Assembly: GCA_014529385.2 (NCBI GenBank)
Contig: CM043950.1
Coordinates: 152,150,945-152,214,944 of the forward strand
Direction of reading: 5' to 3'
DNA from: Adiantum capillus-veneris
Taxonomy: Eukaryota; Streptophyta; Polypodiopsida; Polypodiales; Pteridaceae
Length of the DNA stretch: 64,000 nucleotides
In this document: piece by piece, positions 12,099 to 23,159 of the stretch
How the letters are laid out: every line of letters starts with the position of its first letter
How positions within the stretch are numbered: the stretch's first letter is position 1
Translations under genes and position numbers: made by a program
The notes under the pieces: model-generated
Seen by the model: the letters and a program-made list of their open reading frames with translations, nothing else
Databases searched by the model: none
What the model was told of the DNA's origin: nothing

Positions 12099-13180
12099 AT
12101 GAGGATTGTTGCATGGAATGTGCAAAGGCTAGGTAGACCCCAGATTCTATGTGAGAGAGGTCAACTTAGACAAGAGCTCCAGAGATGCCTTGTGGATGGA
12201 TCAATAACCATGATTATGTTGTAAGAGATGGTGGGTCCCTACCATGTGCATATTAGTGTTCACCAATTGAGGAGATTGGATGGGTTGTTTTCCATAGACC
12301 CTCAAAACATACAGGCAGTAGCTATTGATTTTTACTAAGAGATGCTATCAGCATAGGGATGCATGTAGAGAGAAAGTGTGGGAAAAAATCCCTTGCTTTG
12401 TCACTTAGGAGATAAAATAGATGCTTGAGATCCCTCTCTTGCCAGAGGAGCTTTAGGAGGCACTCCCTCGTGGTAGTTTCCTAGAAGAGGATGGTTTAAT
12501 TTGACTTTGAATTGTTTTTGGGAGTTCTAGGAGGTGCTTAGACATGGCCTATGTAGTTCATATTGACATGTCTTGCACACTAGGGATATGCCTAATAGCA
12601 TGAGAGAGGGTTGATCTACCTCATACCCAAGGATGGGGCTCCCTAGATGAGTGGGAACCCATTACCATTCTCAACTTAGCCTATAAAATTCTCAATTGGC
12701 AAAAGACAGTGGATTTTTGGGTTGGTGATTCTCCCATGCTCGACTGGTCTCTTGAAGAGGGCTTTCATTAGATCCCTCTAGGGATGCCAATTTGCTACAT
12801 GGGCCACTACGTTGGCTTAAACTTGTGAACAAAAAAGCAAACTACTCTCCTCATCCTTGACATTAGAAGGAAACTACTTCATTGGAGCTCTACATGGTTA
12901 TCTCTCGCTGGCAAGGAAAGTGCTCTTGGCCATCATGTGGTACATCACTTCGAGTTGTATTTTCTTGAGTTCTTGTATCATTCATCTTGAGAGGCTAATT
13001 AAGAATTTTTTGTGGACAAGGAGAGATATGCCATCGGCTCAAGCTAAAGTATCTTGGAAGGTCATCACCTTAACTTACTGTCAGGGAGGCTTAGGGATCA
13101 TAGATCCAACACAACAGAGTAGAACCCTCCTTGGGACACTGATTGTAAAAGGTCTTTCTCCAAGTGAGGACCCCTAGAAA
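12099..13180 (+). pseudogene. L1-type LINE fragment (endonuclease start, partial RT)
   Basis: Plus-strand remnant of a non-LTR retrotransposon. From ATG 12099 the frame reads MRIVAWNVQRLGRPQIL, the start of the APE-like endonuclease. At about 12,600-12,690 the phrases GSLDEWEPITILNLAYKIL match the first RT blocks. At 12,857-13,177 GRY/YLSLA, IKNFLWTRRD and KVSWKVIT...GGLGI match the thumb and post-RT region. The catalytic middle of RT is missing, so about 200 codons have been deleted, and several stops and frameshifts are present. Assigned to the L1 order from general knowledge of plant LINE ORF2 wording. Confidence 0.8.
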
Positions 13181-14430
13181 GAGATTTTGTTGCACCGGAT
13201 TTGAGGGTGAGCTCCATGGATGGGTGGCCCTTAGACCCCCTCCACTCATTGGATTATCAAAGAGATGTGTAGAGTGGGCTTGAGTAGGAGATGGAACATT
13301 TTGCATTGATCTTGCTTTGTTCTTGGGACCAGTTAAGGGGTGGACTTAAGAAACACTCGCCCACATGCATTGATAAATGACTGAGACAACCTCTTACATG
13401 GAGCTAGTTGGCTAGTACACAGTGAGGCTACATGGTTGATAGTAGATCCCATGTCTGATGGGGTCCCATGGTAGAGGTTCTAGTCCACTCCCTAGGAGAC
13501 TAGCTGTGTAGTTTACAACACTTTTGAAGGAGATTCAGAGCACCCAGCTCCGCGTCATGAGGAGGGTACAAAGCATGTGTTAGGAAATTGTCAAGGCTCT
13601 ACTAGCACAATGATACACACCTTTCGAACCACTCCATATTGGATGGGTGCCTTCACTCACCTTGAGGTCCTCATCACAATTAAGGTTTGCTCAGACTCAG
13701 ACTCAGCAAGAGGGTCACCTCCATAGAGTTACTAGTGAGGCTCTAGAGGTAGCAGAGTGTTGCTTCTAGTGGATTTGAGTTGTGGGCATAACAGAGAGGA
13801 CTTGTGTGCTTGGACTTGACCTATGAGATCTTGAGATTGGACATTGGAGACTGTGGGCTTGGGAAAATTTGTTTCGAGCTGTCTTCAACTAGTAGAATGA
13901 TTGTGATACAGGAAGGCTGGTCTACACTCCAACCTACCACAAAGATTACACTTCAAGAGTGGAGCAGTGATAAAGAGCTTTGTTGGGAGCTCTGACTCTT
14001 TGGTTCATCTAGAGAGGCCATTGCTTTTGCATCTTTGAGGCCCGCCCCATCCCACTGGTGGAGGCAGTATAAGTTATCTAGATGGAGTTGATCCATACAA
14101 TTAGAGGATAATTTGAGAGGCTTCAGGGAAATTTTGGCTGTATGTGGGAGCATCCCAAGGTATTCCTATGACTTTGGCATCCAAGGCCTTTCTACATTAT
14201 GGTCCATGGGGCTCCTAGATGGCATTACCGACCACCTATGTGATTGTTTCCTCCTCCCATCTCCTAATTTAGTTGTCATTGTCTATATCTCATTTTCTCA
14301 TTCGGAGTGTATTCTCTGATGTTGATGGAGCCTTGTCTTTTTGGGGAATTTTTTAGCCTGTTGGGAAATTTTATCAACTAAGAGAAGGATCTTTTTCTTG
14401 GAAGAAAAATATAAATATATACAAAGATGA
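13181..14430 (+). other. unassigned, possibly 3' part of the LINE
   Basis: Follows the LINE fragment directly. Frames are short and broken, and I recognise no domain; the lack of an obvious boundary suggests the decayed C-terminal region and 3' UTR of the same LINE. No poly(A) tail could be placed with confidence. Confidence 0.35.
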
Positions 14431-14487
14431 AATGAGGTAGCACAAGAGAGAGCAAAAGAGATAGAGCTAGAGAGACAAAGGAAGGAT

Positions 14488-14934
<447 letters not shown>

Positions 14935-14940
14935 GAAGGA

Positions 14941-15372
14941 GCTACTTTTGAAAGTACAACATAACTCATTATTTAGCAAACATTGCATACATAATCTCCT
15001 ATTAATGTTTCTTCTTCCATCCCATTTGGAAGACGGATCTACACACTAGTTAGTTCAAACATGATCAAAGAGATAGAGGAAGGAGTCAAATTTTGCTACT
15101 TTTGAAAGTACAACATAACTCATTATTTAACAAACATTGCATACATTATCTCCTAGTAATGTTTCTTCTTCCATCCCATTTGGAAGACGGATCTACACAC
15201 TCGTTAGTTCAAATATGATCAAAGAGATAGAGGAAGTAGTCAAATTTTGCTACTTTTCAAAGCATAACATAGCTCATTATTTAACAAACATTGCATATAT
15301 TATCTCCTAGTAACGTTTCTTCTTTCATCCCATTTGGAAGACGGGTTTACACACTAGGTTCTTCAAATATGA

Positions 15373-15375
<3 letters not shown>
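14941..15375. repeat. 154-bp tandem repeat, 2.8 copies
   Basis: Copies start at 14941, 15095 and 15249 (GCTACTTTTGAAAGTACAAC in the first two, one change in the third). The period is exactly 154 both times. The third copy is cut short by a (TC)n run at 15373-15399. No coding potential. Confidence 0.93.
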
Positions 15376-15399
<24 letters not shown>

Positions 15400-15407
<8 letters not shown>

Positions 15408-15739
15408 ATTTTTATATGACAATCCTCCAGTTTAATATACTTGTTTTATAAATGGTCACTTAATTTATTTACTTGTAAGATTTACTCTCTTTGTGGACAT
15501 ACCTAAGGGGTCACACCCAAGAAATCTTGCAACAAGGGAGAATACCGAAAGACATTTCTAATAGACACATGGATTTCCTTTACCTATATTTTCTTATGAA
15601 TTGTGGAAACACACTTTAAAAAAAATAAAATAAATTGGACTTGTAGTCATGGATTTCAAAATGACGTGATCACACTATAATTTCAGGTTAATAACAATAG
15701 AAATGCAAAATAACAAATATTATGTTAATTGACATTCAT
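15400..15739. other. AT-rich spacer, nothing recognised
   Basis: No ORF, repeat or known motif. It forms the left flank of the kinase/RING/transposase block. Confidence 0.5.
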
Positions 15740-15817
15740 CTTTTTTGACCTGCAAGGAGACTTGGAGACCGGCTCGAGGCCCGGGCTAAGTAGTTGGACC
15801 TCCGGGCCCGCCGTGGC

Positions 15818-15826
15818 TATATAAAG
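15818..15826 (+). promoter_or_regulatory. TATA box of the kinase transcription unit
   Basis: TATATAAAG preceded by a GC-rich segment (CCGGGCCCGCCGTGG) and followed after about 30 bases by C/A-rich sequence suited to initiation. The transcript would run through the 175-bp repeats before the kinase ORF at 16715. Confidence 0.6.
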
Positions 15827-16021
15827 GCGACACCGGTGCTTGTCTTTTTCACAAGAGAGGTACACTGAAAAGTCTTCTTCACCAAACTTTCTGACAGCTT
15901 TCCACATTCTCAAAGCAGTGTAGCAGTAATTTTTTAATCCCTTCCTTATTCTATTGATGTTTTTTTGAGTTTTTTGCGTTAAAACTTAAAGGTATAAAAT
16001 TTCTTTTATCAAATCATCGTA

Positions 16022-16600
16022 CGTGGATGCACTGGCATATGGTTGCAATTGCGACTAGGTGTGTCATTGCAAAAGCGTACAATGATTATGTTTTATATTG
16101 CTCCCAGTCATTCATGCTTCGGAACATGGTTGCAATTGTGACTAGGCGTGTTGCTGCTAGAATGACATGAGCATCTGTTTGAAAGAAGTCGCCGTGCGTG
16201 GATGCACTGGCACATGGTTGCAATTGCGGCTAGGTGTGTCATAGCAAAAGCGTAGGGTGACTATGTTTTATGTTGCTCCCAGTCATTCATGCTTCGGCAC
16301 ATGGTTGCAAATGCAACTAGGTGTGTTGCTGCTAGAATGACAAGAGCATCTGTTTGAAAGAAGTCACCGCGCATGGATGCACTCGCACATGGTTGCAATT
16401 GCGGCTAGGTGTGTCATTGCAAAAACGCAAGATGACTATGTTTTATGTTGCTTCTCGTCATTCATGCTTCGGCACATGGTTGCCTTTGCGACTAGGTGTG
16501 TTGCTGCTAGAATGACAGGAGCATCTGTTTGTAAGTTGTTGTACGGTGAGGCATTGGCACATGGTTGCAATTGCGATTAGGTGTTTCACTGCAAAAGCGT
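16022..16600 (+). repeat. 175-bp higher-order tandem repeat upstream of the kinase gene
   Basis: Units begin near 16022, 16197, 16372 and 16544 with CGTGGATGCACTGGCACATG-like sequence. Each unit contains two related halves of about 87 bp, both with ACATGGTTGCAATTGCGACTAGGTGTG variants, one continuing into TTGCAAAAGCGT and the other into TTGCTGCTAGAATGAC. So it is an a-b-a-b array of 3.3 units. An ORF reads through the last unit into the kinase but this looks incidental. Confidence 0.88.
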
Positions 16601-16714
16601 ACGAGATCTATGGTCTATACTACACTTTTTCTTTCATGTAGAAAAGATCCAAATGCAGTGGCACATAGTTATATTTCACAATGTGTTGTTTGCAATAATA
16701 CCATTGCAGGCAAA

Positions 16715-18196
16715 ATGGATCCTTCTGCTACTTCAATGATAGAGTTCAAAAAGAAAATTAGGCAATTTTTGATTACAATCGTCAGTGCACTAGATCCCGA
16801 CGATATAGCGCAGATTGTTGCAAATGAGTCTAGATTGCAATCATTATACAGTGAGATTGCCCACAAAATGTTGTTGTTATATCCAGACAAAACAACCAAA
16901 TCAATAATCTCATTACTGAGCAGTTGGGTGGGCAATTTGCCCAAGGTGGCCTCTGATTTGAAAGAGGAATGCCCTCAAGAAGTAGATAAGGGTAAGCTAG
17001 AGCATTGGAACGCGAGATGGAGAGCTGAAAAGGAGAGGTCAAGGCGAGCATCCCACATAGACACACAGTTTGGCCTAAGCAAGAAAATGCGAATGGCTAT
17101 CACGAGAGTTATGGGGAGTAGCCAAGTTGGAGAACCGTTTATTGAGGAGGCTGCCATTGAGGGAACATCGGGTTCTATTGCTTCTGCCAGTCACCTGGAG
17201 AGCAGTATATACAATTCTGAATGTAGTATGACTTTGGGAATTCCAAATAAGTCCATTAAGAAGATCAAGAAACTTGGGTCAGGGGCTTATGGCACAGGGT
17301 GGCAAGTTCAAATCAAAGGGATCGGTTTCCTTCTTGCAACGAATACTTATTGTGCCAAGGAGTTCAAAGGACAGGCCAAGCATTAGTGGAAAAGCTTTGC
17401 ATCAGAAAGTGGGGTAGATCTCAACCATAGAGGGATTGTGAGGAGTATTTCCCACTCTGTAACGTTGCCATGGTTTCTGATATTCCCCTACTTCAATGGG
17501 GGAACTTTAGGTGATCTTATGGAGACAGTGCCCCTTCCACATGGATCTTTCACGACGCTTGTAGCGCATCAAGAGGGGAAAGTAAAGATCCGTGAAGACT
17601 TTACATGGGAGCAGCCCTCTGAAGACAAGAAAACACGTATCAAGAGCCTGTGCAATCATGCTCCCTCGTTGATCCATGCCTTGGTGAAGGCATTGTGATT
17701 CGTACATGACGAGGGAGTGATCCACAATGATCTCCATCCATGGAACATCATGTTGGAATTTACCAAGGATCTCACTCCCCGTATTGGAATAATTGATTGG
17801 GGATTGGCTCTGCGTGTTGGGTTAGAGACACAAAAGACCAACAATACCAATGAAAACTGGCAAAAGCTTCATCCTTGGCGAGCTCCTGAGTTACTAGATG
17901 GCAAGAATTTATGCCCATGGACCAAGGCCACAGATGTGTACGCCATAGGATGGGTGATATGGCAATTTTGTAAGTTTTGTGGAGAGTTCTCTGACTACTA
18001 CAACACAGATTGGTTCAAACATAAGGTTTCAGTGGAGGTACAAGCCATATCTAGGATTGTTGAGGAAGGTTGGGTGAGGAAGAAATCCACAGACAGAAAG
18101 ACCTTGGCACTTTTGGACGAAGAATTAGAAAGATTTGAAGCCCAGCCAGAACGATGCTTACGCCCTCCCTCTGAAATGAGTGTAGCCTTTTTTTGA
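16715..18196 (+). pseudogene. protein-kinase-like gene with two in-frame stops
   Basis: A frame of 493 codons from MDPSATSMIEFKKK. The N-terminal ~180 residues match nothing I know. The kinase domain shows the glycine loop GSGAYG (residue ~188), the ATP lysine in CAKEF (~215), the catalytic loop HNDLHPWN (Asp ~339), an Asp-Trp-Gly in place of Asp-Phe-Gly (~361), WRAPELL (~389) and TDVYAIGWVIWQF. TAG at 17384-17386 and TGA at 17696-17698 interrupt one otherwise continuous frame; both could be single C-to-T or G-to-A changes. Upstream are a TATA box and tandem repeats; an AATAAA lies at 18299. GCAG just before the ATG could be a splice acceptor. Substrate unknown; HND and DWG are non-canonical but keep both catalytic Asp. 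Confidence 0.8.
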
Positions 18197-18415
18197 TGGA
18201 TATACGATGTACTTTATGAAGCAGGGTTTTTTGAGACTTTTGACTTATAAAAGCACTTTTAAAAATTGGGTATTATGCGCCATGGATGATGTATGAGTAA
18301 TAAAAACACTTTGTTATATCTCAATAGACAACAAATTTTCTATGAGTTTTGTTTTTTCTCTTAAGTTTCAAGCAATAAGCCACGTGGAGTCACTGATTGT
18401 CATTCATTGATTTAA

Positions 18416-18559
18416 AAAATGGTGGTTACTCTTATATCAATTGATTGTCGTAAGATGGTGGTTATTCTAATATCAATTGATTGTCGTAAAATAGTGGTTA
18501 AAATTATAGCAATTGATTGTCGTAAAATGGTGGTTACTCTTATAGCAATTGATTATCAT
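18416..18559 (+). repeat. 36-bp minisatellite, four copies
   Basis: Copies at 18416, 18452, 18488 and 18524, consensus AAAATGGTGGTTACTCTTAT followed by AGCAATTGATTGTCGT. It lies between the kinase and RING genes, 44 bases before the RING ATG, in what should be the RING gene's promoter or 5' UTR. Confidence 0.95.
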
Positions 18560-18602
18560 TAAGTTTGTATGCCGTAACTAAAGTACAGTGTTTAATCAGG
18601 AT

Positions 18603-19558
18603 ATGGATAATGATAATCAAAGGGCTAAGCGCGCTTTTGAGCGTCTCAGATCCATGTGTCAAGGCGGTGGAGTGAACGACACCGCTCGAATTGCAGCTCG
18701 TTGCTCCTAGTGGGCCAACCCAGTGGGTACACAATGGAAAGAGGTGAAAACTAGGATTGACCGAGAAATGGTCAATCCATATGGCCAGGTGTTGCAGATG
18801 ACAACATCAAGAAAGGCCGACTCAAGCTATCACAATGCATTAATGCAGACATACGAGACAATGGAGAGAACATATATGTCGATGTTATGGGTCATCCTAT
18901 GCATCATATGGATTGTCCATTGTGGTTTGCCAAGATGTTATACATGCATTATGTCTTGGGTGAAGCAGTGGACTTTAGCTCAAGGACACCTCACATGACG
19001 GTTGAGGACATTCGCAGTACTGCAATCACCGTCACACGGCAAGAGATGTCATTGGCACTAGAAGGTGCATCAATGGAAGTGCACCAAGTTAAGGAGGAGC
19101 TTCAAACTCAGCTCACGCAAGCATCACAAGCTACACAAGGCTCTCATGCAGAAGAAAACCTAGATAGAGACTTGCAAAGGGAGGTGAAGGTGCTATCTCG
19201 CCACGTAAAAGAGTTAGAGGTGACTATAAAAAAACAAAATGCTGCCACATTGATTGAGCACCCAACATCTATTGAGGCCCCTCCAGCTTCTGGTGAGCAC
19301 GGTGGTCCTTGCCCCATATGTAGATCATTCTTTTATGAGTGGTGTGGTCACTTCAGCTTGCCATGCGGACATATGTATCATATATCATGCTTGATGCAAA
19401 GCATGATGAATAAATTTTATTGTGCTATATGTGAGTTTGAGATATCCAAAAAGCTATATGCAATGTTCAAAATGTCTGAAGACTATAATAAGCTTAAAGG
19501 TCAGCGTGAACAGGAGAATGAAGATATTCTCACAAATATTTCACTATCACTTGGATAG
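18603..19558 (+). pseudogene. RING-H2 protein with coiled-coil region, broken frame
   Basis: Starts at ATG 18603 (MDNDNQRAKRAFERL). TAG at 18708-18710 interrupts the frame, and a one-base shift near 18,860 moves it into the frame that is then open to 19558. The middle (about 19,000-19,260) is Glu/Gln/Leu-rich, likely coiled coil. The C-terminal RING reads CPIC, then CGH, MYH, ISC and CAIC, i.e. a C3-H2-C3 zinc pattern with both His, typical of E3 ubiquitin ligases. The family beyond RING-H2 is not recognised. It follows the kinase on the same strand (407 bp gap with a 36-bp repeat) and converges on the transposase (280 bp gap). Confidence 0.75.
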
Positions 19559-19838
19559 TTTTTGTAACATTTGAAAACATTTACTCGTTGTCTTGCGAGA
19601 ATTTATTAGTGAATTGTCTTCACTTCAGCTTCAATTATGATATGTGATAATGCAAAGATTTGTTAGGGATTTGTATATTATGAAGCCTTAATAATGATTT
19701 GTGGCTTTGTAAAGGTTTTTAAGGGCTTCGTTTATTATTAAGCAAATGTCTAAACCTTAAACTAAATATAAAAAAAAGCTTATAACATAAACAGTTTCTG
19801 AACTTAAACAGAAGTCACTCAATGGATTCGATAATCTA

Positions 19839-22130
19839 TTAATTAAACCACCGTCGCTTGCTGTGACGGGTCAAAGTTGGTTCAATTTCCAAATTCTCTT
19901 CAATCTCTTCTAAAGTACATGTAGTTTCTACTTCATGAGATTCCCCTTGTAGCTCACTGTCTTCGTCCACCTCATCATTGGTTACATCATAAGTCCAGCG
20001 CAGCATCTCCTCTTTGTAGTTATCAGCTTGCACTCTTGCCAATAGTCGATGGTTGCAGTACATATACACCAATTTTTCAGCTCTTGAATTTAGAAGGCGG
20101 TTTCTGATGGTGGAATGTACATATTTATATGTACTCCAGTTTCTCTCAGAACTTGAATTGGATGCACATTGGGCTAGGATAACAGCTAGGCGTTTAAGGG
20201 TGGGTGCACTACCACCATTCATCATCCACCACTTCCACGCTGGATGCTCCGTGGCAAGTTTTTGCATAAATTCTGTACCAAACTTACCCTCTTTGAGTTT
20301 AAACTTAGTAAGATCAGTAACAACTGATGCATGCTCATCACGATCATCATAAAACCTGCCTATCACATCATAAAAGTCTTCCAGAACCTCCTCATCAAGT
20401 TTGTCTATTTTCATTGCCCAATACTCTGGATCCAATAAGAAAGCTACGCTGTGTAGTGGACTATGTGCTCCAACCCATCAACCATGCACATACTTTCTCA
20501 AAATTTCTCTCCTCTTTTGAGTGAATGGTGTCTTCCAAGGCTTCAGAATTGGCTCCTGGGGCTCCTCTGGATTTGCAAGGCTTTCTTGAACAGTCCACCA
20601 AGCCATCCACACCTTACCTATGTTAGGCAAGGCAAAATCCAGTTGGCGTAATGCGAGCATAATTGGCATCATGACATTGTGCACATCCACCACATCATCC
20701 CAAAAGTGGCGATCAGCTAGTAGATCTGTGATCACCCCTATTTTGCTTTTTATCTTCTCCCTTTGACCAGCCTCCCATTCTGAAAAAGTGGCACAAACAA
20801 ATGTCTCCATCACAGCATTCTTATTTTTTATTAGTGATTCTACCGTATAGTAGTTGGTGCAAAGTCTAGTTTCGCACGGCAGTTTTAACATAGTAGACAT
20901 CCTCTGACGGTACAGGTCAAGAACCCTCTGACGCTTCAAAACAAACTTGACTATTAAGCGAGCATTGTCTACTATCCATTTGAACCACTCTGTGTCCTCC
21001 CTCTTGTACCAATCTTGCAATACCAAGTTCAAGCTGTGTGTACTGCAACCAACACTATATAGGTGAGAGAAGCGACTTTCAAGTATCCTACCTGCAGCCC
21101 TGCAATTTTTGGCATTGTCCATGATTACTTGGACAACATTTTCTTTTCCAAGTTCCTCAACTGCGTTGCCAATGATGTCAGCTATAAAACTGCCAGAATT
21201 TATTTGACCAGAGCTATCCACATCTTTGATAAAACATTCACCATGAGGACATACAAGCATGATGTTGATCAATGGCCGCCTTTGAACGTTGGACCAAGCA
21301 TCACTAACTATGGTGTATCCAGATTGTTCTGTTGCATTTAATATTACCCTTTGAATATCCTGTTGTGTGCTTGTGTAACATTTATCTAACAGTTGGTTTC
21401 TCATATGGTGATATGTTGGAGGGGTAAATCCAGCACCATACTCCCCAATGCATTTCCAAACTGACTTCCATGCATCACGGGTGACAATGGCCAATGATCC
21501 CCCAGTGAAATAGATGGCTTTAGCTAGTGCAAGTTGTGCTTATTCTAAGGCAAGTGTTTTGAAGCTCGTCTATAAGCTAACCTGTCTACTTTTTGACGAT
21601 CCTACCTGAAAGTCAGGAGATCCATGGTTTGGAGGTGTAGTTCCATCAATATGAGAAGCTGGTTCCCTGCTTTGAGTGCTTCCATTGGTGGGCGTTACAC
21701 CTAATGATCCCTCATACTGGTTTGATCTTATCGATACCGGGGTGTGATGGTCGAAAGTAGAGAGTTTTGATCTTTTACTCGTGGAAATTAACTTACCAAT
21801 TAAAGCTTTTAAGCGCATAGCTGCTTCTTTTGCACATAATCCCTTGCACTTTCCTCCTTGGATTCTGGTATTGCCACCTAGCAAATGATCCCTTATTCTT
21901 GGTGCTCCTCCATATTTCTCTTCGCCACAAAAGTTACATTTCCAATCTTGATACTTATTTAAATTTGTGGCAAAATTCCACTCGGGTCCTGGACTTTTTC
22001 CACCTGCCTTTCGCTTGCCCTGCGAAGTGGTGCCCTGCGAAGAAGGACCTGGCATCGAGGTAGGAGGTCTCCTCAAGGAAGCCAGGCTTGAGACACCAAC
22101 ATCACTGCTCACATTCCCTGTGGATGACAT
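19839..22130 (-). pseudogene. hAT-type transposase (BED finger, DUF659, dimerisation domain), three stops
   Basis: Minus-strand frame of 764 codons from MSSTGNVSSDVG. The N-terminus carries a BED-like zinc finger (WKCNFCGEEKYGG, then HLLGG and KCKGLC). The middle has the DUF659/RNase-H-like core (YTIVSDAWSNVQRRPLINIM, VVQVIMDNAKNCRAAG, GCSTHSLNLVLQD). The C-terminus has the hAT dimerisation signature SNSSSERNWSTYKYVH...RNRL. Three isolated stops break a single frame: two between 21,585 and 21,525 (TAG, TAA) and TGA at 20480-20478. No frameshift is needed, so the gene looks recently lost. Length suits an autonomous hAT transposase. Confidence 0.9.
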
Positions 22131-22287
22131 ACTTATTGGATGCCTGCAATACCAATAAACATAGCTCAGTATGCTATCTCTTCTTTCAAGTATTATTCAA
22201 ACCAAACATTAGTGTTATAATCAATATCACACACAAGCGTAGTAGTGAAGCCTGAAGGGAATAAACCTCAATCTACTCAAACATGAG

Positions 22288-22880
22288 CAAGCAAATACAA
22301 CGGTGAATCAAATATGTGATCAATCCATCCCAAAAGTAGAGATATCGACCCAAAGATTCACCTTCCTACCCCTTTCATGAATCAGTCCAGTCCAAAAAAG
22401 AACTAATGACCCATGATTGGAGCTCTAATAATACAACGGTGAATCAAACATGTGATCAGTCCATCCCAAAAGTAGAGATATCAACCCAAAGATTCACCTT
22501 CCTACCTCCTTTCATAAATCAGTCTAGTCCAAAAAAGAACTAATGACCCATGATTGGAGCTCTAATCGGAATAGCAAGCAAATACAACGGTGAATCAAAC
22601 ATGTGATCAGTCCATCCCAAAAGTAGAGATATCGACCCAAAGATTCACTTTTCTATCTCTTTTCAAGAATCAGTTCAGTCCAAAAAAGAACTAATGACCC
22701 ATGATAGAAGTTCTAATCAATATAGCAATCAATTTAACAAATATAACGGTGAACAAAACATGAGATTAGTCCATCCCAAATGTAGAGATACCGACCCAAA
22801 GATTCACCTTTCTACCTCCTTTCAAGAATCAGTTCAGTCCAAAAAATAACTAATGATCCATGATCAGAGTTTCATTAAGT
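22288..22880 (-). repeat. ~150-bp imperfect tandem repeat, four copies, upstream of transposase
   Basis: The word TACAACGGTGAATCAAACATG begins each copy, at 22306, 22432, 22583 and 22742; the spacing (126, 151, 159) varies because of internal indels. Each copy contains CCATCCCAAAAGTAGAGATA and ACTAATGACCCATGAT. The array lies between the transposase start and its TATA box, so it is 5' UTR, intron or promoter sequence. Confidence 0.9.
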
Positions 22881-22992
22881 TTTAATTTTTTTTAAAGACT
22901 ATTCATTTTTTTACCTTTAGTTTTTCTTCTAAATTTTAAAGGATGACCAAATTTAGAGGAAGCGGTGATGTGATGTGATGTCTACTACAGGG

Positions 22993-22999
22993 TTATATA
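22993..22999 (-). promoter_or_regulatory. TATA box of the hAT transposase
   Basis: Minus strand TATATAA, flanked by GGCGGCTC upstream. It points toward the transposase ATG at 22130, and GC-rich 30-bp repeats lie directly upstream, mirroring the arrangement at 15818 on the other end of the block. Confidence 0.55.
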
Positions 23000-23026
23000 G
23001 AGCCGCCAAATATGGAGGGGGTACAT

Positions 23027-23121
23027 GACGGGCCCGCCGGGATTCTTGCTTTGCCCGACGGGCCCGCCGGGATTCGTAATAAGCCCGTCGGGCCTGTCGG
23101 GTTTGTAGGTTGCCCCGCCGG
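23027..23121. repeat. 30-bp GC-rich subterminal repeats
   Basis: Starts at 23027, 23057, 23087 and (partial) 23117; core GACGGGCCCGCCGGGATTC, decaying rightward to GTCGGGCCTGTCGGG. The spacing is exactly 30 each time. Related GGCCCGGGC and GGGCCCGCC words occur at 15,776-15,813 at the other end of the block. Such motif arrays are where hAT transposases bind. Confidence 0.8.
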
Positions 23122-23159
23122 TTCTACGTTTTCTACCGGTTTTCGTAGTTCATGACATT

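Larger units (their letters stand above)
15740..23150. mobile_element. possible composite hAT-type transposon carrying kinase and RING genes
   Basis: Two rightward genes (kinase-like, RING-H2) and one leftward hAT transposase lie between two GC-rich blocks sharing GGGCCCG words, each next to a TATA box that points inward (15818 plus, 22999 minus). GC-rich subterminal repeats at both ends are typical of hAT elements, and the AT-rich DNA outside them differs sharply. I did not find terminal inverted repeats or an 8-bp target duplication by eye, so limits are approximate. The alternative is a hAT element beside two unrelated pseudogenes. Confidence 0.4.

Noticed and set aside
16565-16714. N-terminal extension of the kinase ORF upstream of 16715
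   Set aside because: It is a read-through of the last 175-bp repeat unit; the ATG at 16715 follows a possible splice acceptor and starts the non-repeat sequence.
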